Part shown: positions 1 to 10,902 of the stretch, piece after piece | How positions within the stretch are numbered: the first letter of the stretch is position 1 | How the letters are laid out: each line of letters starts with the position of its first letter | Source: Daucus carota subsp. sativus | Lineage: Eukaryota > Streptophyta > Magnoliopsida > Apiales > Apiaceae | NCBI RefSeq assembly: GCF_001625215.2 | Contig: NC_030386.2 | Location: 35,839,296 to 35,903,295 of the forward strand | Direction of reading: 5' to 3' | DNA: 64,000 nt | The notes under the pieces: generated by a model | Seen by the model: the letters and a program-made list of their open reading frames with translations, nothing else | What the model was told of the DNA's origin: nothing | Database searches by the model: none | Made by a program: the position numbers and the translations under genes

Positions 1-311
1 ATTCCGTTCTCTAAATCCATATTTATCACATACTTCACCATCTTCTTGCAAGAATTCATAATCTTCCGACTCTTATATTCTGTTCTACTAGGTTTCCTTA
101 CACCTAAACAAAATTTCTTCATAACCTCTGTGCCTATTTCAGTCGATTACTTCCAAGCAAAGCACAATTAAAGTGCACACAGTGTTTAAGATTAACAGCT
201 TGCCAGACATCAACTCAAGCTCAGTCAAAAAAATCAAAACCTACAGTCTGACTTCTGGGGTAATAATTCAAGTTATAATTAATAAAAGAAACAGAGTATT
301 CATTCACTCAC

Positions 312-3300
312 TTGGGGCAATCTGTGTCCGTCCAGCATCAATGACAATATGGGTGGGTATGTTGAGAGATTTAGCTCGTTCCTGCCAGAATAATATAAGT
401 TCAAATACTAGCAAAAGGATAGTTCATATATCATATAAATGAGAATAAGTCTGCAGTGGACATACAACGAGGTTAAAAATTTAAGATTGGGCTATAAACT
501 AGGCAAGATAAGTTGTATACTAGGCTGAACATGCTCTGATCATGCAAAATAACACAATTCTCTTCTTAAAATAATGCTTTCCTAATCAAACTCAACTCTT
601 TTAACTAAAGGAGCTAAGCTGAGCCGCTGAGGAGAGCCTAAGCAAACATAAAGAATGTCAACTAGATCAGGTCTTTTATTAAGCACAAAATGCTTCTTCA
701 TGTGGCTTGATTTGAAGTAGGCAACGCAAGGGTGTTACAAACAGATCCTTTCATTAACAGCCCTGATCAAATTGTGTTCTACTTGTGGATCTTTTCTTAA
801 ACTTCAGAATTGAAGAGGAAAATAAAGCATGAAAAAATGAAAGCACAATTAAAAACTGAAAATAATAGATCCTACCAACCACTAAACTCTGGTAGTTTTC
901 ACCATTCATCTATAATTGGTATCACTACTATTGCCAAATTAATTAGCACAAAGTTTCCCTATAACAAATTAATATAAAGTCCCCTCCAAATTAAAATGAA
1001 ATCAGTGTCTAAGCAACACAAATTGTAATAACATGACTGGTCAACGACCGTGACCACTGACCACTGTCTTGCTAATAATCAAGCATGAAAAAAAGTGAAA
1101 AGAGTAGCACTGTTAATTTTTGTTTAAGTGTAGAACATGGTTTACTTGCTTAGGGTCGAGCACTTTTTACTGCCTTGAAATATTCTTGTCACATGGGTTT
1201 GACTCTAAAGTTCAGGGTTTTAGGGTGTTTCCTGTTTAACTAGTCTTCTCATGATCAGGTAATCAGCTAAATCTATAGTTCACTAAACAGCAAAAACTGA
1301 GACCACCCTCATCACGAACAGCAAAAACTGATACCAGCCATGCCACAAATATACACTACAAATACGGATGACTATAAGTAAATGAAGCAATAGCTGACTG
1401 AACTTTTTTAAACAAAGTATAACAGAAAAGAAGGTTGAGAAAAACATTGAGCATCATAAATAGAAAAACCATATCCAGCCCAAAAAAAAACACCAAACCA
1501 GATCTGGTCTGAGCCAGCATGTCTCCAAAACTTTGCTTTCTACTAAGACCTGCAGGCACTCTTTTACGGGGAAGTAACAGGAATATGCTGATGGAGAGGG
1601 CTGCAACTGACTCTATGGTTTGGTGGTATCACCAAGTTGATTACATATGTACATGTGCAACAAACTCAACTTTAATCCAGAGAATATACACCGTCACTCC
1701 CATCATCTCTAGTGATTAATTTTCCGAAAAGAAACCAAGTTCCAAGTTATATATACAAAGGACTGCTGTTAGAAATATTTGTGGCATCATAAAGTAGCAC
1801 TGTGCTGACATAAACCATCAAACTAGCAACTTTAGTTACTTCATAATTCGGGTATATAACCAACGAACTATAGTTAGATCAGATTAGGCAAGTCATAAGT
1901 TGAAGTTTTTTGCAAGCATTACTTGTAGAACCAGCATATCATCTTCGCTATCAATTTTCACGACGACCTTAACTTGGCCACACATCTCCCACCTATTGAC
2001 AAGGAAAAAAAGATATATAACAAAAACCATCATGAGAGATACTGCTCATGGCACTACTATCAGGTTAACTAACTTTAAGCTGTAGACATACCTATTTAAA
2101 GCTTTTGGCGCTCGGTGAAGGATCTTCTTGTATAGACCCAGTGTTGCATGACTGACAAAATTAGCAAATGTTTTAGTATACATCAATCACAAATGACTGC
2201 ATAATTATGCCCTACAGGTACGCTATCCCAAGATACAGCATAATCTTGACGTAAGTGTCTCTAACTCACTCCATCTTTGATATAATTTTAAAGGAGTTGA
2301 TTATGAACATTAGAAAACATGCACATCCCTTTATAAAGATGGTGAAAGTCTCATGGAAATTTTTTCTCATAAACAAGGCTCTTGTAAGTTTATTTAATAT
2401 TGGCATTTTGGAAAATCATCAACATAAGATTATTACTATGTTTATTTTCAATTTTAGTGTTTGCACTATTCAGGTTATGTAGACAGCATTTCTTCCTCCC
2501 TATTATGAGGCCAATGCTACTGTCAGGCTTCAATTAGAGGATTGTATTAGTGGCAAGAATTCGGCTGAAAGTAAATAATTTATGCAGTAAAAATACAATG
2601 ATGGACTTGGTTTAACATATTGATATACACTAATGCACTACTATACTTAATGAGGTTAAGTAAAGTAAATTATAAAATCGCTGTTTCCATCTTGGTGTTT
2701 TGGCCTATTTTGTTGCATGCAATCACCTCCATCAACCTTTTTTGACCTTGGCTACATAAATTTATTTACTTAAAAAGATCTTTAGTTTAGATAGTCAACT
2801 TGTTTGTGAAGAACTCCAATTTCTATTACTCAAACTCATCTACTCATGTTTCTTGGTTACTTTTGACATTGATTAGCATACTTCCAATTGTAAAATTCAT
2901 TTGTTCTAACATCTCAAACTTTATTTTGTATACCTACATAATGCACCAGTCAAATGTCATGTGCACTTTCCATATTGATATTCATTAGACATTATGGTCA
3001 CTGTTAAGACGATAACTCTATGTGCTAAGTAATATTGTTAAGATATTTATGTTGTGTTTGGTTGGGGTGAATGATTCCGGAAGGAATGGAATGAAAAATG
3101 AACTATCTTATGGACAATTTTTAAGAAATTTCATTCCTTCCTCCATTCCATTCCTTACATCATGTGTTAGATATCACACCTTCAATTTGAGATGGAATGC
3201 TCCATTCTCTCCTATCCTCAATTTCTTCTCAAATCTCATCATAGCAATTTTGCACTATCTCAATTTTTTTCCAAAACTTTCTTTCTATCTCTATTAGTTT

Positions 3301-3752
3301 CAAGTAATTTTACTCCTTTCATTCCATTCCATTCCATTCTCCCCAACCAAACACAACATTAACTGAAACAAAAACAAATCAGAGCTATTAAACAATACCT
3401 GCACTGAGCAGCAATTTTCCCTTTCCCCATCTTCAAGTCATTCCTCACAACTAAAACCTGCATAACTAAAGCAAATGATTCTTAGGTCTAAATCAGACAG
3501 CGCATGGGGAAAGTATTTAGAGGTGTGGAGTGAACAGGTGAGGACCATTTTGAAATCTTCAAGGATTTCAGCCAGCTTTTCAACCTCAAGAGGTGGTTTG
3601 GCCCGGGTCTTCTTTCCATTAATAACTGCAGTATTTGTGGCACTTTTGGCCTTGAACTTTATAACACCCGGATACTTTGTACCAAAGAGATATCCCAAAG
3701 CAAGGCAGCCTGCCCCGACTAAAATGGCGCTGAGCCATGTCATGTCCATCAT
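312..3752 (-). CDS. PTH2: Peptidyl-tRNA hydrolase 2 (PTH2/Bit1 family), 3' end outside window
   Basis: PTH2 enzymes cleave the ester bond of peptidyl-tRNAs released from stalled ribosomes. Five coding exons are visible on the minus strand: 3546-3752, 3399-3457, 2092-2151, 1923-1992 and 312-381. Phases agree at every join. Exon 1 begins MMDMTWLSAILVGAG, a hydrophobic N-terminal anchor as in plant and animal PTH2. The next exons give VLVVRNDLKMGKGKIAAQC, SHATLGLYKKILHRAP, WEMCGQVKVVVKIDSEDDM and PTHIVIDAGRTQIAP, which are the core family motifs. The last exon (usually about 25 residues ending in a GGLKLL-like tail) is not in the first 311 bases, so it lies beyond the left edge. The exon 1 donor (ATG then GTCCTC) is weak but gives the expected KM-VLVVRND join. 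A 5'-UTR intron spans about 3764-5030, with its leader exon above 5031. The gene is divergent from TOL1. Confidence 0.9.
3050..3358. mobile_element. Tourist/PIF-Harbinger-type MITE in PTH2 intron
   Basis: The element starts TGTTGTGTTTGGTTGGGG and ends with the reverse complement, CCCCAACCAAACACAACA. It is flanked by the 3-bp direct repeat TTA (3047-3049 and 3359-3361), which is the target duplication expected of PIF/Harbinger elements. The subterminal regions carry inverted GGAATGGAATG-like motifs. At 309 bp with no coding capacity it is a nonautonomous MITE. It lies in the PTH2 intron between the exons at 2092-2151 and 3399-3457, ending about 40 bp from the latter. Confidence 0.85.
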
Positions 3753-4417
3753 ATGCCAACAACCTGTAACAAGTGTAATGAGGTGAAATACTGAGATTTT
3801 AAGTGCATTTCTTCGTGTAGTGTAGCTAAAAGTGGACTATGGAGCATTGAGGATTGAACTATAAGTGTCATTAAATTTCACCAGCACCAGGGTGTTGAGA
3901 CCTTATGCAGGGCAACTTCTACTTGGCCAACCCAGATTGGCTAGACACCTGGATCAACACAAAAGCATGGGAGCTAATGACAAATAAATACAAAACACAG
4001 ATCTTCCGAATTCTGGTGTTTATGATGGTTATTGTAGTAAGAGTAAATATAATTGACCTTATCTAAAAGAAAAAGAAAAAGGTATCAGGACGAATGGTAG
4101 GTATCCAGGTAACAATCCTAGTAGAGCGAGTTACCTTTCTCTATCACCATGGAGGTCTCTAACACACTAAAAAATATATATTCATTGCACAGCCTAATAT
4201 ATCATATATGTTACCAATATTTTCCAGGGTTCTACCCTGTGATTTAGAGCAAAGATAGTAGCACTTGACCATTTTTCCAGGCACAGCCTTTCTAATAAAC
4301 TTTCAAAAAACACAAATTATCTTATAACATGATCATTTACTATGATTGTCTCTAAGTGTTGTCCTTTCTTCTCCACACCCATCACCTTATCATCCCATGC
4401 CATTTGCACAACTTCCT

Positions 4418-4436
4418 CCCCCCCCCCCCCCCCCCC
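4418..4436. repeat. Homopolymer C19 tract
   Basis: An uninterrupted run of 19 C on the plus strand lies in the PTH2 5'-UTR intron, so the pre-mRNA (minus) carries a G run. Homopolymer length is often uncertain in assemblies. Confidence 0.9.
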
Positions 4437-5634
4437 TATCGAGTGCAACTGGTATCCGAATATCATACAAATGTACACATACATAAAATATAACCATCAA
4501 CCCTACAACGAGACCTTCATATTATTCATAAGCTCTCAACAAACTAACTAGATACCGTCAGTTGGCAAATTAAAACGAAAGATGTGACATAAAATACAAA
4601 CTTCCATAGAAAAAACCTATAACAAAATTAAGTGGAGTAGACAATGAATTCGCAAAAAAATATACAAATGATGTAACCTAAAGATACTAAACAAATAAAA
4701 TTAGTCATAGCATACACGGCTGAAATAAAATCGATTAAGTCTCAAAATATTATACTGAATAATCTAACAATTCAATCTACTCTTATCAACCAACAAAACA
4801 CATCGAGTGTTGATTAACAAAACAATACCTGATCACACTTCATCTATACAAACATATACGTACACAAAAGCACAATTTTAACATGTAAATTCATCGATCA
4901 TCATGTTACTTGTTCAATAAAACCAATTAATCAGGCAAAATATCAATTTAAGCAGAAATCTAAATTAACATATTTAAATGGGAAAAAAAATAATACAATA
5001 CATAAGGAGTTGATTTGAATTGAGAAATACCTAGCTGAAGAGATGATGATCGTGTAGAGCTACTGCATTGGCCGTCCGATTAGGATTGTATCAGACGGTG
5101 CAGAGCTGACGGAGGAGTGTGGGAGCTTTGCTGCTTATTTGTTACGGCGAATAAGGAAATAGAATGAGGAAGAACTGGCGACATTTTTTGATTGTTTGGA
5201 TATCTGAGTTGGAGTGCTCCAGACTTTGGGCTTCGTTTGTGTTTGGCCCATTACGAATCTGTTATCTGTTTGAATATGAGTCCGTTTGGGGGAGATAATG
5301 CCCGTTGGATAATTTTGAATTATTATCCAGCTAGGGTTATTAAAAATATGATAATAATAATAATAATAATTATTATTATTATAATAAAATGATCTATAAG
5401 TATCTCAAACTAACTTCTTGTTTTAAGTCAGATTCTGGTTTGTTTTTTACTTTAAGCCGATTTATCACATATTTTTTATATACAAACAGATATTTTTCAG
5501 CTTAAAGTCAGAAACGATATCAAGTCTCGGTTTAAAGCCCACGCACATGCTCTAGGTAGATCTTGCAATTTTGTTAATATGAGCCTTAAAAAAACACCAA
5601 TGTCCGTACTTCTGTTATCATAATTTAATATATT

Positions 5635-5884
5635 GCTCTCTCGGTTCAAATTAAATGTCCATTTTTAAAAAATCACACAGTTTAAGAAAAGTGGTTATTT
5701 ACAAATCAATTGTATTAAATGATCATAAGATGTGGTATGAGATTGATCTAGGAAATATAAATAAGAGATATGGGGAGTAAAATGGATTTTGGAAATATGA
5801 TTTTGCATTGAAAGTTGAAGTGGACAACTAATTTGAAACAAATATTTTTTTCAAAAGTGGATATGTAAATTGAAACGGAGGGAG
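5635..5884. mobile_element. Stowaway (Tc1/mariner) MITE, degenerate left end
   Basis: The right end reads GAAACGGAGGGAG followed by TA. The left end reads GCTCTCTCGGTTCAAATTAA. The reverse complement of the right end (CTCCCTCCGTTTCAATTTAC) aligns along the left end with several mismatches. The CTCCCTCCG terminal motif and TA target are typical of Stowaway elements. At about 250 bp it is noncoding, and the left TA appears mutated to TT, suggesting some age. Confidence 0.7.
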
Positions 5885-5951
5885 TAATAAACTAAATATG
5901 ATGATGTGAAAAAAATACTCCTCGTATCATGTATTAACGCTATATTATATA

Positions 5952-6176
5952 TTTCCTCCGTCCCATCAGTTCTTGTGTTATTTTTAACACGCATTTTAAG
6001 GTTCTTATAAAGTATACTTACATTATATTATTTTTTTTAAGAAATTGAAAAAAGTTTGAAATTTAAACTTTTATTTAAAAAAAGAAAAAATTAAAAATAC
6101 ATTATAAAATTATATTTTACGAGAGCCACGAAATGTGTGCAAACAGTACATAAACTTCTAGGCGTGACAGAGGGAG
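5952..6176. mobile_element. Stowaway (Tc1/mariner) MITE
   Basis: The left end is TTTCCTCCGTCCCATCAG and the right end is GCGTGACAGAGGGAG, which are imperfect inverted repeats flanked by TA (5950-5951 and 6177-6178). It is noncoding, about 225 bp, and lies only about 70 bp from the previous Stowaway element. Confidence 0.7.
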
Positions 6177-6661
6177 TAGTGTTTTTGATATTACTTATAA
6201 ATGCTATTTCATGTAACGTTTTGTTGAAATTTCAAAAAAAAAATTATCATATCATGTAACATTCAGTTGAAATTATGTTAATAGTTTATTTTTATCAAAA
6301 TAGTAAAAAAAGAATAAAATATGTGATGATTTAAAAAAATAAATATGAATAAAGTTTTTTAATAAGTATAAATAAATAACCAAGTACCCAATAAAACACA
6401 CAAAAGCATTAAAAGATGCATAAACAGGCTACACACACGCAACTTAGCAAAAAATCCAATATTATAATTTATTTATTTTTTCGAAACATCCAATATTATA
6501 ATGTATAAAAATTCATAGATAAGGCCAAATATCAAATAAACAAAAAAATTAATATTCCGACCACCTGGAGTCAAACAGAGAGACCTGGTCCGGTCCATGA
6601 ATTAATTTAATGCAATAACGTAAACCAGACTGCATTTTGAAGCAAAGAAACTTCCAAAGTC

Positions 6662-7061
6662 TCCCAACTTACACATTAGTCTTCTTTCTTCAAATCAACG
6701 CGTTTCGCTTCTATAATTCCTTGCAATTTTCAGGTACTCATTCCTCTATTTCTCAAAATTTTAATTTAATCTCGCTTTGATCTGAACATCTGTCAGTTTA
6801 TTATATCTCTTGAGCCACCGACTTCTCGTAAATAAATTTATGATTCAAATTTTTGGTACTGTTTTATAAAAAAAATACGAACTGTGTGTAGTGTGTATTT
6901 ATATGATTCGTATTTGATCTGTTAGTTTTGATATCCGTAAGTTAGTTAGGGTTTTGTGTTTCTGTGTGATTTTCATTTGTTTACATTTTTGTGTTTGCCA
7001 GTAAGCTAATTAGGCCTGTTTAGGTTTTGTAGAGGTGTAATTGGAGAAGCGAGTTTCGAGA
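6662..7061 (+). promoter_or_regulatory. TOL1 5' leader with a 5'-UTR intron
   Basis: A leader exon ends at TTTTCAG before GTACTC (donor at 6734). The matching acceptor GTTTTGTAG ends at 7032, giving a leader intron of about 299 bp and a 29-bp second leader segment before the ATG. The exact transcription start is not visible. Confidence 0.55.
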
Positions 7062-10000
7062 ATGAGTGATAATATAATGGAAAAAGTCAATGCTCTCGGT
7101 GAGCGATTGAAAATCGGGGGGTCAGAGGTTGGTCAGAAGATTAGTGCAGGAGTGAGTTCGGTTAGTTTTAAGATGAAGGAGTTTTTCCAAGGACCGAGTC
7201 AGGTTGACAAGATTGTGGAGGAGGCGACTGCGGATACGTTGGATGAACCTGACTGGTCGACGAATCTCGAGCTTTGTGATATGATAAATCATGATAGGAT
7301 TAATAGTATTGAACTGATTAGGGCGGTTAAGAAACGGATTGTGTTGAAGATCCCTAGGGTTCAGTACTTGTCTTTGGTTTTGCTTGAGACTATTGCTAAG
7401 AATTGCGAGAAGGCGTTTTCGGAAATTGCGGCGGAGAGGGTGCTTGATGAGATGGTGAAGATGATTGATGACCCTCAGACTGTTATTAATAACCGAAACA
7501 AGGCTCTGATGATGATTGAAGCGTGGGGAGAGTCTTCGGATGAGCTTCGTTATCTGCCTGTTTATGAAGAGACTTACAAGGTATACTACATCGAATTGTC
7601 TTAAGTATGGTTTAAGGTTTTGTGAGCACTCCTACTTTTGTTCTATTTTATCAACACATTACCACTGCAATTATAACGTTTTGTTTGCTATAATTTAATA
7701 TAGAGCCTGAGATCTAGAGGTGTACGTTTTCCTGGACGTGACAGTGAGAGCTTGGCTCCTATATTCACTCCTCCTCGTTCAACCACTGTGCCGGAACCAA
7801 ATCCTAGCTTGGCACAACAATTGCATCGGGAGGTTCCCGTGATAAGCTTTTCTGCTGAACAAACAAAGGAAGCCTTTGATGTTGCAAGAAACAGTATTGA
7901 ACTTCTTACCACTGTTTTGTCCTCTTCACCGCAGCAAGATGCTCTACAGGTATTTTTGTTTGATTTGTCCTTCAGATATTATAATTGTGTTTGATAGTGG
8001 TTTCTCAAGTGTCATAATATCTGGTGTGTCTTTTATGTGAATATAATTGCAAATCTTGTCTGCTAAATATAGTATTCTATGACGATATTTCACAGGTTTT
8101 ATTTTTGCGAAATGGATTTTTTCACTATATTGGGCAAAATTGTGATAACATCTCTGTCTACCTTAACGACCTTTCACTCATTTGTTGACTTTGCAATAAT
8201 TTCTCTTATAGGAAATTATTATTTAAGATATTTGTTGACTACAAGTTAGTGTTCAAGTACTTTCCGTAACCTTGTCTGCTCTGAGGAGTGTACTTATGCT
8301 GGTTGTCCTCATACGCGACTAGTACGTATCCCAATCTACTGGAACAATAGGTAGTAATACTTATACAAAGCTTGATGTGATGGAAATTGAATCTAGTAGA
8401 TGAGTGCGGTCTAGGTTGGTCAAGATTGGCAGTCAAGAGAAATTGAACTGAAATCCCTAACTGACTAAACCTAAATTAACAGCCGGTTAAGGGTAAGGTT
8501 GCTTTGACATATATATTCATAATAATTTTTTTTGGTTAAATAATAAATTACATAATAACAAAGATGACCACGACCTGCAAATGCCATTTTTCATTTCAGT
8601 TTTCAAAATAATAAATTGTTTACCTGATTTGAAAAATATCAAAATCTAATAAAACAAAAATAAGTAGTGTACTATTACTGTTAGAATATCAAAGTTAACT
8701 GATAATGTAAGATTAGGTGACCTGGAGGCCTTATTGCAGCTGTCTACCTGGGTCTTGGGTTGCCTTGACACTTGACATTTATGCACGTAATCATTATGGC
8801 ATTTTGCCAGTTTTTGCATAATTTTGATATCTTCGGTTACTTGTCATCCCCTCTTTAGAAATGCACACACGTGTAAAAATTCTCAACAAATCAAGTTCGA
8901 CACCATGTTTCCTTTTGATTAGTCACTGGCAGCAACTATCTTTATTTACACTACTGATTATTTTCACAATAAATAAGGCTGAAGTAGTATGAAATAAAGA
9001 AAAACCTCCCCCAATGTATGCCTGGACTCTTGACGAGAAATATTATTGTGGGACTGGATACGTGTCTCTTATCCACTGCTTCTTAGTTTCACAAATTAAA
9101 GTATTGATCTAAACTATACCCACATGTTGCAGTTTTCCCAATCGTACATTGCAAACATTAGGGATTCATAGCCTGACACCTGGCTATTTCTGACTAAGCT
9201 GAAGCATTATAGGTCAGATCAAGTCTTGCAAACATCAGGGATTCATAGCCTGACACCTGACATTCAGCCAAGCTGTTGTTATAAACCCGTTGCAAGTTGC
9301 AACCGTATGAAATTTAATTTCTTCTGAAATAAACTAATGATGTTATTAAATTATCACTTTTCTGGTAGCTCGACCAAATTTTAATATTTATAGACTCGCT
9401 AGTCACACCTGGACAACTTTTGACACAGAGTTTGAACGCCTGTTGACCTCTGTCTACCGGAGGGATAAGATGTGGTAACACTAACTACTAACGCACTGTT
9501 CCGTTTGTGATAATCACATTTTGAATCAAGAAATAAATAAATCCTCACCCGGATGCTAACATTTTAGCTAAATTTCCATATTTTGCATATGAATGACGAG
9601 GACCACACTTTCTCATTAATAATGTATCTCAGTGGTACTATATTTTGCTGGAGAACTATGGCACAACTAAGAAAGAATGAAAAAGGATTATGGAGATTGT
9701 TTTTTTGGAACTTGGAAGGCACTAATAGGTAGAATTGTATTGGCAGGACGACTTGACGACCACACTTGTGCAACAGTGCCATCAGTCCCAACATACTGTC
9801 CAGAGAATCATTGAGTCTGCTGGGGATGATGAAGCCTTGCTCTTTGAAGCCTTGAGCATAAATGATGAAATCCAGAAAGTCCTATCTAAGTTTGAAGACA
9901 TGAAGGCAAATACAGTTGTCCCAACAGTACCACCGCATGCGATGATACCTGTTGCTGCTGAGCCTGATGAAACGCCCCGTGAAGGTAAGGAAGATGCACT

Positions 10001-10163
10001 TGTTAGGAAGGCACCGGGTTCTTCAGGTGTAGCTCAAGTTAACCATGATGACGAGATGGACGATCTAGATGAGATGATCTTTGGCAAGAAAACTGATGGG
10101 ACATCAGAAACAGGGCATGCTACAAAAAAGGAATCGACTAAAGATGATCTCATAAACTTTTAA
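7062..10163 (+). CDS. TOL1: TOM1-like protein 1 (VHS + GAT ubiquitin receptor)
   Basis: TOL proteins act as ESCRT-0-like ubiquitin receptors that sort ubiquitinated membrane cargo to the vacuole in plants. Exons are 7062-7580, 7704-7949 and 9747-10163, in phase, for 393 aa. The start MSDNIMEKVNALGERLKIGG matches TOL1 closely. The VHS domain covers roughly residues 45-175 (EPDWSTNLELCDMIN to ELRYLPVYEETYK). The GAT domain (about 215-300) includes EAFDVARNSIELLTTVLSSS and DDLTTTLVQQCHQSQHTVQR. The acidic tail with MDDLDEMIFGKK and the C-terminal DDLINF is also TOL1-like. Upstream in-frame TTG codons are not needed, because the ATG at 7062 fits the family. Intron 2 is long (about 1.8 kb). Confidence 0.95.
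9149..9262. repeat. Direct repeat, 77-bp spacing, in TOL1 intron 2
   Basis: A segment of about 34 bp containing GGGATTCATAGCCTGACACC occurs at about 9149 and again 77 bp downstream with one or two differences. It is a local duplication in the long intron, with no coding signal. Confidence 0.8.
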
Positions 10164-10902
10164 GTTTCTTTACACCGAATTATAGACCTTGAAGAAACCA
10201 TTTGTTATGGTCTGCTTTAGGCCATGTAGATTATCTGTCATTGTTATTGTTTGATGATTACATCCTTGAACTCAACCACAGACTCTTTTTTTTTTTTGGC
10301 CCGGTGCCATTTTACTGCTACCTTTGTCTAGACCTATTTTCCCCCGCAATTTACATTTTCCCCAGCAATTTACTTAATTCATGTTTCAGCTTCACTAGCT
10401 TAGAGTCACTCAACTAGCATGAACAACTTTGCCTTAAAAAATTAAAAATGCTACCTATATCGTTATTTGAAAATTGTTCAAAGAACTAAAATTATGTTTT
10501 AGGAATGACGCAGATAACCAATTTTTTCTGTTTAAAAAAAAATTAAGCAAATTTGTATCACATATAAAAATATTAATTACCATTTTCTGATAACAAAACA
10601 CTTATGCAAATTTGTATCGTATATAAAAATATTAAAAGAAGAATACAAATTTTCATTTTTTTCACAGATGTGTCCTACCGTCTAAAATTATCCAAAATAT
10701 TATCAAAGATCTTTTTTTTTAAAGATGTAAAAGATCTTCTTCATATATAGGTCCGGCTTTAAAAAAAAAAAAGGGTAACCATGTAAATTAATTGTTTTTC
10801 ATCAAATAACTAAAAGAAAAGCGTCAAAAAAAGAGAGAGAGCTGTCTACTTTCAAGTTTCAACACTCCAGCTGAAACTAACTCCGTCGCTTCTTCATCAA
10901 AA
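10164..10902. other. Intergenic: TOL1 3' UTR and exostosin promoter
   Basis: The segment is AT-rich. It contains an imperfect direct repeat of GCAAATTTGTATC followed by an ATATAAAAATATTA stretch, at 10547 and 10606 (59-bp period). A GA-rich leader lies just before the exostosin ATG. No gene is seen. Confidence 0.6.

Larger units (their letters stand above)
5031..6661. other. Divergent intergenic region between PTH2 and TOL1
   Basis: This region holds the PTH2 leader exon (just above 5031), the shared promoter zone and two Stowaway-like elements, listed separately. An (AAT)n/(ATT)n microsatellite that can fold back lies near 5350-5390. I see no gene here; the short ORFs are low complexity. 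Confidence 0.6.

Noticed and set aside
1-311. Search for the last PTH2 exon and for another gene at the left edge
   Set aside because: No GGLKLL-type coding sequence or convincing frame was found, so the final exon must lie outside the window.
3475-3786. 103-codon plus-strand ORF opposite PTH2 exon 1
   Set aside because: It is the antisense of a well-supported PTH2 exon and has no family resemblance.
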